From contig JAALGZ010000011.1 of NCBI GenBank assembly GCA_015227615.1, positions 558,001-622,000 on the forward strand: a DNA stretch of 64,000 bases. The letters run 5' to 3'. Position numbers and translations under genes: made by a program. The notes under the pieces are model-generated. The model saw only the letters and a list, made by a program, of their open reading frames with translations. It had not been told where the DNA came from and made no database searches. Source of the stretch: Labyrinthula sp. Ha. Lineage: Eukaryota > Sar > Bigyra > Labyrinthulida > Labyrinthulaceae. This document shows positions 24,100 through 37,219 of this stretch, piece by piece; within the stretch, counting starts at the first letter, position 1; every line of letters begins with the position of its first letter.

Positions 24100-27000
24100 A
24101 TATCGGTTAAAAAAATGGGACTGTAAAAAATTTGCATATTTTTTTGTATGAAATAAGTCCAACCTATATACCATGGTTTTCTAGACGCTTTAACCACCTA
24201 TCTTGGGAAAAGCTCAAAAATAATGTCATGAGCCCTCCTCTAAAGATTTACGGGAAATTAAGTTTATTTTCATCCATACACGTTTTATTAGATACATGTA
24301 GCTTAAACTGTGAAAACAAGGCAAAGAAAAGTGTTTTTATTGTTTGTTGAAATTTCATGGAACATGAGTGGGTAAAAGATACTTCTAAGGTTGGCTCGTA
24401 ACTGACTCGAACTGAGGCGGCTTCTTTGGTAGCCGATGTTTGGGCTTAAATCTTAAATATGTTCTTAAAACTATAGATATGAGTAACTTTGGCAAAATTT
24501 CGCGTTGTTTTAGAAAGTAAATTTTTTTTTAACTTGTCTACCAAAAAATAGATCAACCCCAACATATTGTTTTGGAGTCAAGATTTGTACTGTCCTATGG
24601 ATTAATTGAGTCCCGTGCAGGATAAACTGCCTTTAAATTCTCATATTTATTTTTTTATATAATTCTACCCATGCTAACCGAATTTGAAATATATATCAAT
24701 TTGGGGTTGGATTTTCAAAAAGTATATCAATACGAAACTGTCTCGAAGGTGTGCTAGCTATTTGCCGCAAAGGCAACGGTAAGTTGTCATTTCGAACTAA
24801 AATAGTAAATTAAGGGGATGGGTCACTGATAAGAATTGTTAAGGGACTTTGCATGTATGAACCAGGAAATTTGTTTACAGGTCGTTGCTTCAAATCCCAG
24901 TACCCGGAGTCTAACCATAAAACAGATCCTGACACCATGATATACATATATTTCAGCTGAGTTTAAAGATCTTTTCCGATATATGTCTTAGGATTCCCGC
25001 TTTCAGGGATATGGTCAAGGGTTTATTTTTGACTGCTGGGCTTCAAAGACTGATAGAGCGGTATAATTGTTTCATATATTACTCGTGGATTTAACATTGT
25101 TTTAACAGATGTCTTTCTTACCACACCATCTTTGGCTTCTTAATTGGGAACAAACAAATCACTGAATATTCAGGAGCAAAAATTTTCCAGCCCAAACCAT
25201 GCCTAGAAAAATTTTGATCCCTTGGAATGTGCTCTATTCCAGATTTAAGCGCTAATTATTTTTCTTTTGAAATTTTCCAATATTTTCTATATGAGATCTG
25301 AAATCCTAAATTTTGTGGCTTTTATGCTAAGGTGTCTATCCTTAGTTGGAGACGAGATAGATAAGTCAATAAAGAAAGTACTGGTATTGCTACCGAGACA
25401 GATACTATGCTTTATTTCATTTACCCTTTCTATTGGGTTTGAAATTGCCTTTTCGTACAATCAATGCTGGCTTTCACCTGAAGAAACTATTGATTAGTCC
25501 CTCGAAGCCAATGAGATTTCTTTTAACCTCTTCTCCAGAGTAGTTTTGATGCAGCTTCTGCTGTAAAATTAACTGTCATTGGGCTAGAATTTAGCCTCGG
25601 TTTCGCCCTAACTGGTGAAACGACAATCCATGGTTATTCGCGCCTAGTTTTATTTTAGATTTTACTATAGACTTGAATAACCAGATGACGAAGAGTCACA
25701 ATTTGTCAAATAAGGTTAAATGTATAGCGAAAGCTAAAAACTATTGTTTTACTGGACACGCTAGACTATGAATCAGCAGCAGCATAGAAAATATCAAAAA
25801 CTACAAAAATCAAATTTATTCCTCATTGAGAAGAAGTTACATATTAGGCAAGTCATTATATTAGGCCCTATAACTTGGTTTGTTAAGATATATGTGATCT
25901 AAGCTCATTTCAACTTATCAGTATCTGGAATTTAGGTAAGGCCATTCGCACGGGTATCTTAGCTTTGCAAAAATATGACGCTGTAGGAATTAAGAACCCA
26001 AAATAAGCTTGAGCCTTAGTTAACAAGGTAAAGTCCTTTCAAGCAGCGGTTCCCTCCGCGAGGTTAGCAGAATTTCTAATTGCTTGTTTCGCGATTCAAT
26101 TCTGCTCTATTGGACTCCAGAGCACCACGATGAAGGGATTACAATTGGGTATGACGGGGCAAAGCAGAATTTTCCCCTTATGTGCTATGCACCAAAAAAT
26201 ATACTTACGAGTATAGATTAAAGATATCTTGTCAATACTTTAAGATAATATACGATACGGAAGACTAAAACATAATATAAAATATCAATGGAGGAATTAA
26301 CACCAAGGTACATTGGATTTTTTTTTCACTTTAACAAGATGACTGGATTATATAACATAGTGGAAAGTAATTTCAAAGTAACACTGCAGCTACTGAGGCA
26401 GTAGAACTTTAGGATAGGTGAACATACATCCATAGCTGACAAGAGGAGAACATACCATGTACTAATTTCCGGGCCCTATTAAAATTTCCTAGAAATTAGC
26501 TTTTTAATAGCACAATGTCTACCTGGATAGTCAAGAATAAATGTTCATAGGATGATCAATGTAATAATTTACTGGGATAAATATCTGTTCTACCCTGTAC
26601 ATAAATTAAGAATCTTTGGAACCTTTTAGGTATTGAAACAAAAAAAGAGTACATATATATATGCTCTAGGATTTCAAATAACACAACAACTTATGTTTTC
26701 AAAACTTATAAAATAATATGAAATGTTTTCTTGAATACAGGGTGTCTGTAGCTAGTTTGCTATAAAAGAGTACTTTGGTATAACACAAAAATACACATAA
26801 TACTTGAAAGTATCTAAAACACTTCCAATATATCAGACTCAGCTTTAAAAGGTTTTCCGCAAAGACAATACAGAGAATTTGGAGTACAACAACAGTAAGA
26901 TATATAAGAAAGCGACTAATATACCGAAAATGTGCGCAGTTAATTACCGAGAGTTTTAATTTAACGGATGGGCTAACAAATTTAATAGTTCTACATAGTA

Positions 27001-30000
27001 TATGTCAAGGCAAAAGCTATTATCTGATAAGAAGACTACATATAGCTTATAGAATGCTTGTGTAAATATAGGGTAACACAGACCACTAGAAGTGTCTGAA
27101 GATGCCAAGCTAAATAAAACTGATTATTGTTGAAGCTACTTACAATTTCACTGGATTTGAAAATTTTCTATATTCGAAAATGTGAAAAGTAGTAGATAAA
27201 AGTCAAGTTTAACCATCAACCCAAGTTCACATAAAACAAACCATATATCCTTTGCTGAAGAAATAGAAATAGCCTCAGCTCAAACAACCAATGAATCTGG
27301 TGGAGAATATAAGATCAAGAGTTAGATCTCTAAAATAACCCAAAAAATTCAAAGGATAGTACTAAATGTATTAAGCTTCTCTTTGGGATAGCTTTTAAAA
27401 CAACCCAGGTTCAAACCTTTTGAAAACGGTATCATATATATATATTGAAATTATATCAATAGTTGAGTCGTAACTGTTTTAAAAATAATCATGCACATAT
27501 TGTTAAAGAGTTTTGTGAATCTAAGGAAGCTCTATCCAATGTTGAAGCGTTACGGGGAAGCTCTTTGTCACCTACTACATTAGTTTTCCTGGAATTCTCT
27601 ATTAGAAAGAAACAAGAATCCTAATTTAAAATCCAAAATAAACAAACATAAAAAATTCGACTACTTAACCCATGCTTATAATTTTAAAATTATTTTAAAA
27701 ACACTTCAACATATCAAATCTTTGCTAGGAAACCGCAAGATCTTAGTGCTCTGAAAATTTTCAGCCAAACAAATGCAAGGTAAGTATCCCTTTAGCGTAT
27801 TATTTTGTAGTTCAAGACTTCGCCAAAGAAGCAGATACAAACGATTATGTTTTCCGATTTAGGTATGGTTTATGCATAAGATAATTATATAATGATGTAT
27901 TAAGCTTATCGTTACTTCGGTAGTTCTTGATATGATTGATAGCAGCGAACTATGTACTATCACATCTTGGTATCTTAAAGTAAGATATATCAACATTGGA
28001 AATCACAATATAAAATATAGAAAATAATGAAAACCTTGAAGAAGTTCTTTCATTTTAAACTATTATTTGAACTAAAATTGTTAAATAAGGAAAATATTTT
28101 GAACAAACTAAATCACTTTCTAATAAGTTAAGCAATATTATATGCCCTCTAAAACTGTATACCAGAACTCAAAATATAGAAAATATTACTCAGGGCTTTG
28201 GTTTTATCGTTTATGCTATTTAATTCTAATATTACACAATAATACTAATCGCTTAAATAAAATTCAATCATCACCCCAATAAAACTTCAGAAATAGTACT
28301 AAGAATTCAACACCATTTTTTAGGCTGGACTAATGTGATTTTGATGTGAAACTGTTTTCTCAGAATACAAGGGACATATGTATTCAAAAATTTCTTCTTT
28401 GCAGATAATAAGATAAAATTTATTATAACGTAAATGTCTGTCTAGAATAATATGTATCAATCAATGCTAAGGAACTTATAGGAGAGCACACACACACAAC
28501 TGCACGTTCCTAAAGAACCAGAGTTGCCAATGCAATTGCCGGTACCCTGAGAAAACCCTTGAAATAAGCAAACCATTCTTACAGAGAAGGTTGGAACAGT
28601 GTGATTAAAATATAAAGCTCTCTTATCCGGATAACTGGAGAAGAACTCTCTACTTCCGAAATCCAATATTCTTTTCATTGACCTGTACACTTGGCTAAAA
28701 CTCAAATATTGCCATGATATCTATCTTAATTGGACAGTGTATCTCAAGGGAGCATTATACATTTATCATATACTTTTTTCAAGTATATCTGAGAACGCTT
28801 TGGTACCTCTTACTTTTAATAGTTTTGTAGAGCTAAGATTCTAGCCTGTGCATGAACTGAATGCTCTTAAGGCGACGTATTTTAGGGGAAACAAAACGCA
28901 TAACTGGAATATAGCGGGAAGATATCACAAAATCAATCTTGGCAACAACATGAATTTGTATAGAAGAGAAACTGGAAATTTATTCAAGGGCTAACCTAAA
29001 AAGTGATTGATTTTAATGTGGAAGCATCTTGACTTCTTGCTCCCCTCATAATAATATGCGGGCATCAATTATCCCAAAAATTTTCATCAGAGATACAGCT
29101 CAATACAAGGCCTTAAATCTGTGTTGCACGAATTATATATAGATGACTTAAAAAAATATATTCCAAACATAGGAAATATTTCTCGTTGGCACGTTGATTT
29201 TTGCTACAATTTATTTCACAGATTATTTGAATAGCATGATCATCAGAATTTGGAATAAACATCGGGGACTTGCAGGAACCCTCTGTTTCGTTTATTTAAT
29301 TTGCCTATAGTAGTTTAATGGTATCTGATAACAATGAATCTTATCCTCTGGATGACATTGGATTTTTTTTTATGATTTTGTCATTGGCTTCATTTTTCTG
29401 TTCCATTGCCAATTCTTATTTGCAATATTCATTTAAAATTTATTAAATAAGGCAGAAAATTAAATTGACTTTACTATTCAGTCGACAATATTCCAGGGTA
29501 AATTTCAAGACCTGTTGGAGTGCTTATTGACACATTCAACTAAACAACTACATATCAAGTCGGATTTTCATGATATAACAACCGATTAACCAATGTAAAT
29601 TACCTGATGTTGCAACTTTCCGGCCATTACATCTATCAAAAGCAAATTAATTCCTAACACCTACATCTATAATGTTATATCTATCTGGCGAAAGGCGACG
29701 AACCCTTTTTTCATGCACTATATCAGTAGATAATGTTGACTTACTGTATTGAACATCTGAAAAAGATTGGAGCATGGAAAATCTGACTGAGACTCTAATT
29801 CTTGTAAATAAATCGAAGCTTAAGCTCATGTAATCTAATGCAAATCTTAAGCTGTTCTACTAGGAATATCTAATATTTGTTGAACTCAAGCATTAAGTAG
29901 CGCGACAACGTGAAGGATCCCACAAGAGAAAACTTTAAAGAGTTCCGATGACTTCACCTTATGGATTAGGTAAACTGGTTAAAGGTTAATAAGTCTGTCT

Positions 30001-33000
30001 TTTATTGATAAAACATTAGTAATACCATGTTTATTTCAAAATGCAGAGGTTATGTTAATCAATACAACCATCCAATTCTGTTAAAAGATTATGATTGTTA
30101 TAGAACACATTCAATTAGATTTATTATAGCACTGGGTATCATCGGAAAGTAACGACTTGATTTAATTCGCTTTGATTTTTTTCCTTCAATTTTTCTCTTA
30201 TTCTATGCCTAGGCTTCCCACTGTATTGTAGCTTATTGGGGACAATAAGGATATATATCGAAGCTCTATGATCTTATATCTTAGTACTAATTTACCAAGC
30301 AACTTATTTAGATTAGAGCATATCACATAAACAGCACCAGAAAGGTGCTAATGCAATTGGTTCTTTAGGTTCAAATGGTTAGTTGTATATTAAAATATGT
30401 TGTAAATTATCTCTAGCCATGCATTCATACCAGGAAGCTTTATTTATGATGATTAATATAACATTTCTCTATTTTTATCTAAGCTGAACCTGTTGAAATG
30501 TTTAATATTTTTTTGTCCTGGTGCAAAATTATCCTTAAAATGTAATCTTTTTCTTGGGGAATAAACTTAACTAGTGTCCTTTTCTCCCTCTACTTCTAAG
30601 CAAAACCTTATTTTCTTTTTAATCCATGTATTTTAAAACTTTCTTCTTCTAACGCCTTTAATAGCAAAGACTTGATATACAAGTGCCTCTCTTTTAATTT
30701 TGTTGCCTGTTTCAACCAAGTATTTTATCAACTGCAATGAAACTCTATATCTAAAAGAGACAGAAAAAAAATATTATAAAAGGAAATTACCCAAAATATG
30801 TTCTCAGAAATAAATTTGGTTGAAGGATGACCTCTGACATGTCATGATTTCCAAATTCAAAGGTGATTATTTTAATTTATTTTTTATTAAGTCAATCATT
30901 CTCTAACACCTGGTATTCAATAGGTGATATTCCTATTTAATTGACAAAACAAAGCCGTCTGAATTAAAACAGATTGTTTACTTGATCAACAGAGCGCTGC
31001 TAGTGATATTCTATTGCTCAAATAAACCTACAACTACTGTTATGACTTATATGATCTTGCAGAGACTATGCCTTAAGTCATTTGTATTTCTCATAGCAGT
31101 TTCCCACTCCCAATCGGATGATAGTCCTTTTCGAAATGTCACTAAGATAATGGTAGATATTGGGTTATACTTTATCTCCCAACTATGACTAGTTCAATAA
31201 TTCCGCTCTGGTTCCCATGCCATGTTTCCCAAAATCCAGTATCATGGGTATACTATGAAACCTGGAGAATTCGTCGTACTGCTATTTCCGAGAGATAAAG
31301 TATATATGGATATTGTAATTGTTTGTATGGACAATGTATAGAAGATGGCCAATTTTTTAGATATTTTGCTTAAGGTCTAAGGTAATAAATGTCTTGGATT
31401 CGTGTTTTCAAAAAATGATTCTCTAAAGACGGGGAATACGATGGAGGTGTCCCCTAAGTGAGCAACCCCATTAGAATCCTAGCCTGAAGTATAGGTTCCT
31501 AAACCCATTGAAAGTCCATTATTTTAAGAACAAGACAGTGTTAACAAAACAACACTGATTTTGTTCTTCATTAAAAAGGCCTTTTATATATAATATTACC
31601 TTTTCAACACATGCTTTGATAGGAAAATAAATTTAGGTAACCTATAATTCCGTTTGTTTTAAGGTTTTATATGGTCTATTTCTATTTCTACAAAGATCTA
31701 TTAAACCTCAGGCCAAAATTAAAGACAGATTACGTGAAACTTTTTGGGAGAATGGCTCTTGTTCTAAATGATTCGCTATTCACTTAGAGCAAGTATAGGC
31801 TAAGTTATTTCTTCGCAATCTCATATGTTACCACGTTTACCAGAACATCATTGTTGAAACCGATTTAACCATGGTTAAATAAAAGTAAATAAGGTAACTT
31901 CTTTTTGGAGGAATAGTTTTGCGTATATATGCAAAACAATGTACTTGAAATGGACTCTTGTTTTTAGATTAAGCTATAGGTGCATAGAAGATGATTAGAT
32001 TATTAGACACGAGTCGATAGGTTTTAGAAGAAATAATTAAATAGTTTTAACTATTGGAGGGGCATAATTCTATCAAAATACTCTATTATACATGAGTTAA
32101 AACCTAAAAATCAATCTAGACTAACTGGTAATTTATGTATAGTTGAGTAGGTATTTTCAAACTTTACATTATTTTTAGCTCATCTTACTTCATTATCAGG
32201 GTGTTTGCACTACTAACCTTACAGGTCGAAATTTATTCTTTACGAGAATTTGGAAGCTATCCCATTCTATTTACTCTTCAAAGGACAATGTTGGCCTGAG
32301 CTGTTAGGACAAAGAACATTAGTTTTTAGTTATTTCTATCTACAAACCGAGAAACAACTCGATGTAGAGCAAAACTATATCACCACTCAAGAATACACAT
32401 GCGCGAAGTCGTATTCTTATGGTATAGGTTCTTAAACCATATCACGTTATAAGAAGAGCGACTAAAATTTAAGCATTACGAGAAGGTAATTAGTTGAAAT
32501 ATTTAGAACAACATAATCTATTACTTGAAAAACAAGTTTTGTCTCCCTTGTCCATTTCTGTCCTTACTTCGTTGCTTAGGTGTCTATCCCAAAACTTTAC
32601 ATATTATGAAATGTTGAAAACGTGGATTGATAAATAACGTTATTAAGTCACTTTAAAATAAACAAGAAGTACTTATGTGATTTTGATATCCACTCAGAAT
32701 AATAAGATTTACGTTATCAAAAAGATATGAAGGTTGAAGAAAATATTTTCATACTTCTTCTACCGCAGTATAAACTCAGTTGATTTCTTCCTCCCATGGC
32801 ATCCATTTAATGAAGCTTTAAAGTAACACGAGAGTAGTACATTCAACAATATAAGTATTGCAATATCTGCAGTAGGTATTCACCAGCAATGATTACTAGC
32901 ACTACATAAGTGACTTCTAATATTGCAACCTCATGGGTTCAAGGCTATTGGTTTGACTCTCAATCTGTAAAAACCTCTTTAGCTAGTGTTCTGCACTGAG

Positions 33001-33539
33001 TTATCTCTTTTCTCGAGGGCTTCACCTGAGCTGAGCATTTTGGGGGCGAAATCTTGATGGAGCACTACATAAGAACCTCTTTTTTGCTATCTCGTTAACT
33101 AGCCTAATGAAGTCCGACCGCCTTAATAAGAACCATGCAATACTCAATCTGTTATTAAAAAGTTCTAAAATAAAGTTCAAGTGTGCAAAAATAGTTAAAG
33201 GCTAAAGGTACATTGGGTATATGTGCGCTGGCAATAACATTGATATTATGTTATTTCATTATTGACAGATCGCCGATCACTGTCTATGGCCCCCATATGC
33301 AATACTGCAGAAAGATGTATTACCTTGTAGGTATAGTGAATAGCGTCGTCTACCTAGAGGTATTGAGTAATCTTTAGCTGAACCAAAATATACAGAAGAC
33401 TCAGCTCATGTGTATAGTCAGAAGATCAAAGCCTAGGGATAAGCTTCCGGACACAGCAACCCAACAACTGATAAATAACCACACCTGCACCTTTTGTTGC
33501 CAAAACTTTCCATTAAATTATGTCATCGTAGGACACAGA
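24100..33539. other. Long gene-poor AT-rich region
   Basis: About 9.4 kb with no ORF that I can support as a gene. Short ORFs around 24132-24350, 25267-25497, 28457-28705, 30982-31188 and 32250-32435 have no recognisable domain or splice partners. Some spots look vaguely tRNA-like (for example near 26050 and 24890) but do not fold into a cloverleaf. Confidence 0.4.
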
Positions 33540-34055
33540 ATGCAGTCTCTTGGATCCTGAACTGCACTGGTTTGTAGTAGAAGAGGCCATATAGCAGTTG
33601 TGGCAGCTGAACACAACTTCTCCTGTAATAACATCCCATTAGAGACTGCATTGGAAACTGAACTAGGAACAATCAAAGGTGCCAAAACTTTCATGTATCT
33701 TGGGATAGATATAGCTGTGGCAGCTGATACTCTATATAATCTACATCCAAGAATAAGAGCAGCAAATGAAGTTCTCCGTCGACCCCAACCTATGTTAAGA
33801 AACAACTCTATAATATCCAGAGGAAAGAATATACTAAAAGCTCTTGAAGTCTATAAACTACAGTATGGTATCGAATTCTGCAACTTGAAGAGAAATTACA
33901 CCAGGAAAGCTCTCAATCATTTCTCCCATCATATTAAATGCACTCATCTCCAACCCACCTCAACACAACCATGTGAACAAACAGAAAAACTCAATGTTCT
34001 CAAAGCAGAAGATTTTAACCTCCTAACTCTAAAGGAACAAAAACTAAGAAGATGA
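33540..34055 (+). pseudogene. LINE (non-LTR retrotransposon) relic, region after the RT domain
   Basis: An open frame from 33600 to 34055 (codon 1 is not ATG) reads KTFMYLGIDIA followed by LHPRIRAANEVL, then KALEVYKLQYGIEF. This is the layout found just after the reverse transcriptase domain of non-LTR elements, where a YLG block is followed by helices and a YG(C/I)E block. The RT core itself and any endonuclease are missing upstream, where the sequence is spacer with stops. It is a truncated, decayed copy; the 3' end runs into low-complexity His/Pro/Glu-rich codons to about 34256. Confidence 0.5.
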
Positions 34056-34818
34056 CTAAAACAATACTCAAACTTGGATGAAGACGAAGAGCTGGAAGCA
34101 ACTTCAATAGAATTCGAACAACCTTTCTTGCACTACAATCCACCACCTGAACAACCCATCATACCACTTGAACAATATGAACCCTTTCCCCTCTTCATCC
34201 ACCACTACTCGGGGAGAGCGAACCATCCCCCGCCTCAAATGCCCTCCCACGCTTAAAAACTGTGATCTCAATATCCCCATCCGCACCCATAAATAGCCAA
34301 AACATAGAAAACTTACTTTCACACTACAGGAACATAGACCAGAACATTCGAATCCATTGTCCGATATAACTCCCATATGCAAGTGAAATAACTTCGGGCT
34401 TCGTCAACTTCTTGGGCGGCTATTTGAAGGTATCTTAACAGAACCTCCTCATATTTGACAGTTATTCTATATGCTATCAGGAAAAATACCAGGAAAAGCA
34501 AAAAACTTGTACAGATCATCTCAATTATGTTGGTAAGTGCCTCTGAAATGATCACTATTACAACTGAGACTTTAGAAACAGTTATTCGCATTATCTCAAT
34601 CCTTTTCATGTTTTCCGACATGATCTGTCAATTTAAACTCAGTTGAATAAAATTTTTGTGGAAATCACTATTTTGGGCTAGCAAATGAGATAGCTGAGTA
34701 CATCGGAAAAACTATTAACAACATACCAGTAGTATGTCGAAATTACAATATCCAGTTTACTCTATTGACAGTAGGCAACAAGTCAGGAAACCTCCCTGGT
34801 AAATGGTGAATCAGCCTC

Positions 34819-35143
34819 GGTTCCTAAGACAATCACATAGACGTTTTTGCAGATGAAGTAGCTTGCTCCTAACTTAATTATTAACTAAATGAACTAACAA
34901 ATTCTTTCATTGTTGAAAATAAAACTAGAAAGCAGATTTCTTCATTAATGGTAAAGGTCATAGTTAACAAACTATACTTATTTCTGGTACCAAACAAAAC
35001 AAAAAACATGCCGATTAGAAACCATTATTCTTGCCCTTGACAAGGAAATGGCACAATCATTATATCAAGTTTGATAGTTAATAATTAAGGTGAGAGTAAG
35101 GTACTACATCTGCAAAACCGCCCATGCGACTGTCTTAGAAACC
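34819..35143. mobile_element. Foldback / MITE-like element with 68-bp inverted arms
   Basis: The left arm 34819-34886 and the right arm 35076-35143 are reverse complements with only scattered mismatches by eye (roughly 80% identity over 68 bp). Both arms share CTAAGACA, TTTTGCAGATG and CTTAATTATTAACT. About 190 bp lie between the arms and contain no ORF. The homology may extend a few bases outward on both sides. No target-site duplication was identified. Confidence 0.65.
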
Positions 35144-35954
35144 GCTACCGGCCCGCCACTCACTAGAGAGGCTTCTAGCTCGTGGTCACATTGTAGCTTC
35201 AAGCAATCTTATTCGCTACATTTTTAGGAATTTAACTTGATTGACGGTAGAAAAAGAGAATGAATTGAACGACGGAGATAAATTCAATAGGAAACACTTT
35301 GTTCAGCTGTCTTTAATATGTGCATTGCGAAGTGTCAATGCAGTGTTGTTGACTTCTAAAGTCATTCTGTAGGCTTATCTTTTGACTGGGTCTTACAGTG
35401 CTTTGTTCGTGTTCCTTGAACGATGTGGGTTAGGAGTAAGATATTTTCGATGTGTTAGTGATATTTGTGAACGGTGATTTTGATTAATGCTGAGGGAGAG
35501 GCCATTGACGAGGAATTGGCTGTTGACAGGGCTGCGTTGTGGGATAATCGTTGGGGGTTTGAGTCCCTCACCGGTTGTTTGTGATGGCTTGGCAAGTTCG
35601 GATTGTTGAAGCTAGATGTATCGAAGAGTGTTCATTGCAAATCTGCTGTAGTTATGCACTTACGTTATTGACCATAGACTTAAATAATAAAGAATATATA
35701 TATATACTTCTTTTGCACGTTGTAGTGAATCTGAGAGGTTGAAGAGAAGCTCGCTTTTTCGAAGTATTCCGCTACTTTGTTGCCTACTTCCTGTTTTGCA
35801 GTGACGTTTGTATTGGTAGCTAGGACATATTCCTTGATACATCTGACTTTTTACGAGGTGAAACGTTTAGTATTTGTAGAGACAATCGAAGTTGCTATAA
35901 AACCTTACGCTTTATTTACTCGTGACTGCTTTCTGGTTGTCTAGGTGTTACCGG

Positions 35955-36086
35955 TAGGGTTTCTTATCGTGCTTACGGTTAAATATCGGAAAAGAAATTT
36001 CCAGATTTTGCTTACCGATGTTAACGGCAAAGTACCCTTAACGGATCTTTAATTTAACGGGAATTTCTGTTAAGCACGATAAGAAG
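35955..36086. mobile_element. Small TIR element (MITE-like), copy 1
   Basis: About 130 bp bounded by a perfect 15-bp inverted repeat: TTCTTATCGTGCTTA at 35961-35975 and its complement at 36071-36085. The interior repeats TTAACGG/CCGTTA several times. It resembles the second block at 36841-36978. Confidence 0.5.
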
Positions 36087-36840
36087 GATAGCTTTTTGTG
36101 TTCCCAAAATTTTTTACCAATTTAATATTCTGTCATAAATCATGTCTTCATAATATATTATGCCTATATTCTTCTTGTAAAGGAATGAACTAGAAGCAAT
36201 AACTGACCCAGAAGTAAATGCACCCTAGAATCAACCTCATGTGCAAATTATTATATATGAGAATCTTCCTGTGACTACTGACCATACCCTTGAAGTTAAC
36301 TAAATCTCAGCTCCAAATGAACTCCTAGGGAGCAGCGAAATATTCTAAATACCTTTTCTGCGTAGTTTTAATAAACTAGTTTTAATCTCTGATAGAAAAT
36401 GCAACTGATAAAACAGAGGTAATACCTTGGCGACAGCGAAATTTTTTCATAATCATCAAATAAAAATGTACCTATCCTTGCTCAAACTTAAAAAATCTAA
36501 AATCATACTTTAAAAAAACTACTTTAATGTCATATTAGTTCAGTTAGCCATTTTTTTTGCATTAGCCCAATCTTGTTGTTTCTCCTCACAAACAAACACG
36601 TCTCTTAGACAGTCCCTTTAAGCGTAATCTCCAACAAGTAGAAGACAAGTAGTCTTGAACCTTCAGCGAACAAGTGATTGTTTGTTCATTTCTAAAAATT
36701 ATTTATGTTTCTGTGGCCACTAACTTTTTTGTTCACACAAGGATTTTTTTTCTAGACTTGTTTGGTTTTAGCTTTAACCAGGAAAAGAAAATTTCGAGTT
36801 TATTGAATTCCACAAAAAAATGTCACTACGTACCGTTACT

Positions 36841-36978
36841 TATCGTGACAACCGTTAATTTCACGATTATTCCGTTTAATGATAAGACTCCAATTTTGCT
36901 AACAGTTAACGACCGTAATGAAAATTATCGGAAAATTACCGTTAACTATCGTGATTCAATATACGATAAGAAACCCTA
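36841..36978. mobile_element. Small TIR element (MITE-like), copy 2, upstream of the first P450
   Basis: Bounded by a left TTATCGTGA and a right ACGATAAGAAACCCTA (36963-36978). The right 16 bases are the exact reverse complement of 35955-35970, the outer edge of copy 1. The interior carries repeated CCGTTA and TTAACG words and a TTTTGCTAAC segment also found in copy 1. It ends about 240 bp before the first P450 start codon, so it may lie within that promoter. Confidence 0.45.
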
Positions 36979-37219
36979 GTTACCGTTACTTATAACGGCT
37001 TCTTTGTTTCAAAATTTCACATTTCCCAAAAAGCTCAAGTATGGAAACACCTGGAGTTTTTTGGATCGCAAAAACCTCTATCGGTACTGTCACGATATAG
37101 TCCGTCCATATTCGGTATCTTCCTTCTAGGTAAACGTTAAAGTGAGAAAAAGTTCAGAAAAAAGTTGAGTAGCCAAAAAGAATCTGTTCCAAAATCATAA
37201 GGTTATCAAAAAAGAAAGG

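Noticed and set aside
26040-26120. A-box/B-box-like pair near 26050, and a similar one near 24890
   Set aside because: The arms do not form a cloverleaf and the boxes are degenerate; not callable as a tRNA or SINE.
35520-35580. tRNA-like T-arm (GGGGG TTTGAGT CCCTC)
   Set aside because: Only the T-arm folds; no matching acceptor stem or anticodon arm upstream. Probably chance or an old tRNA-derived relic.
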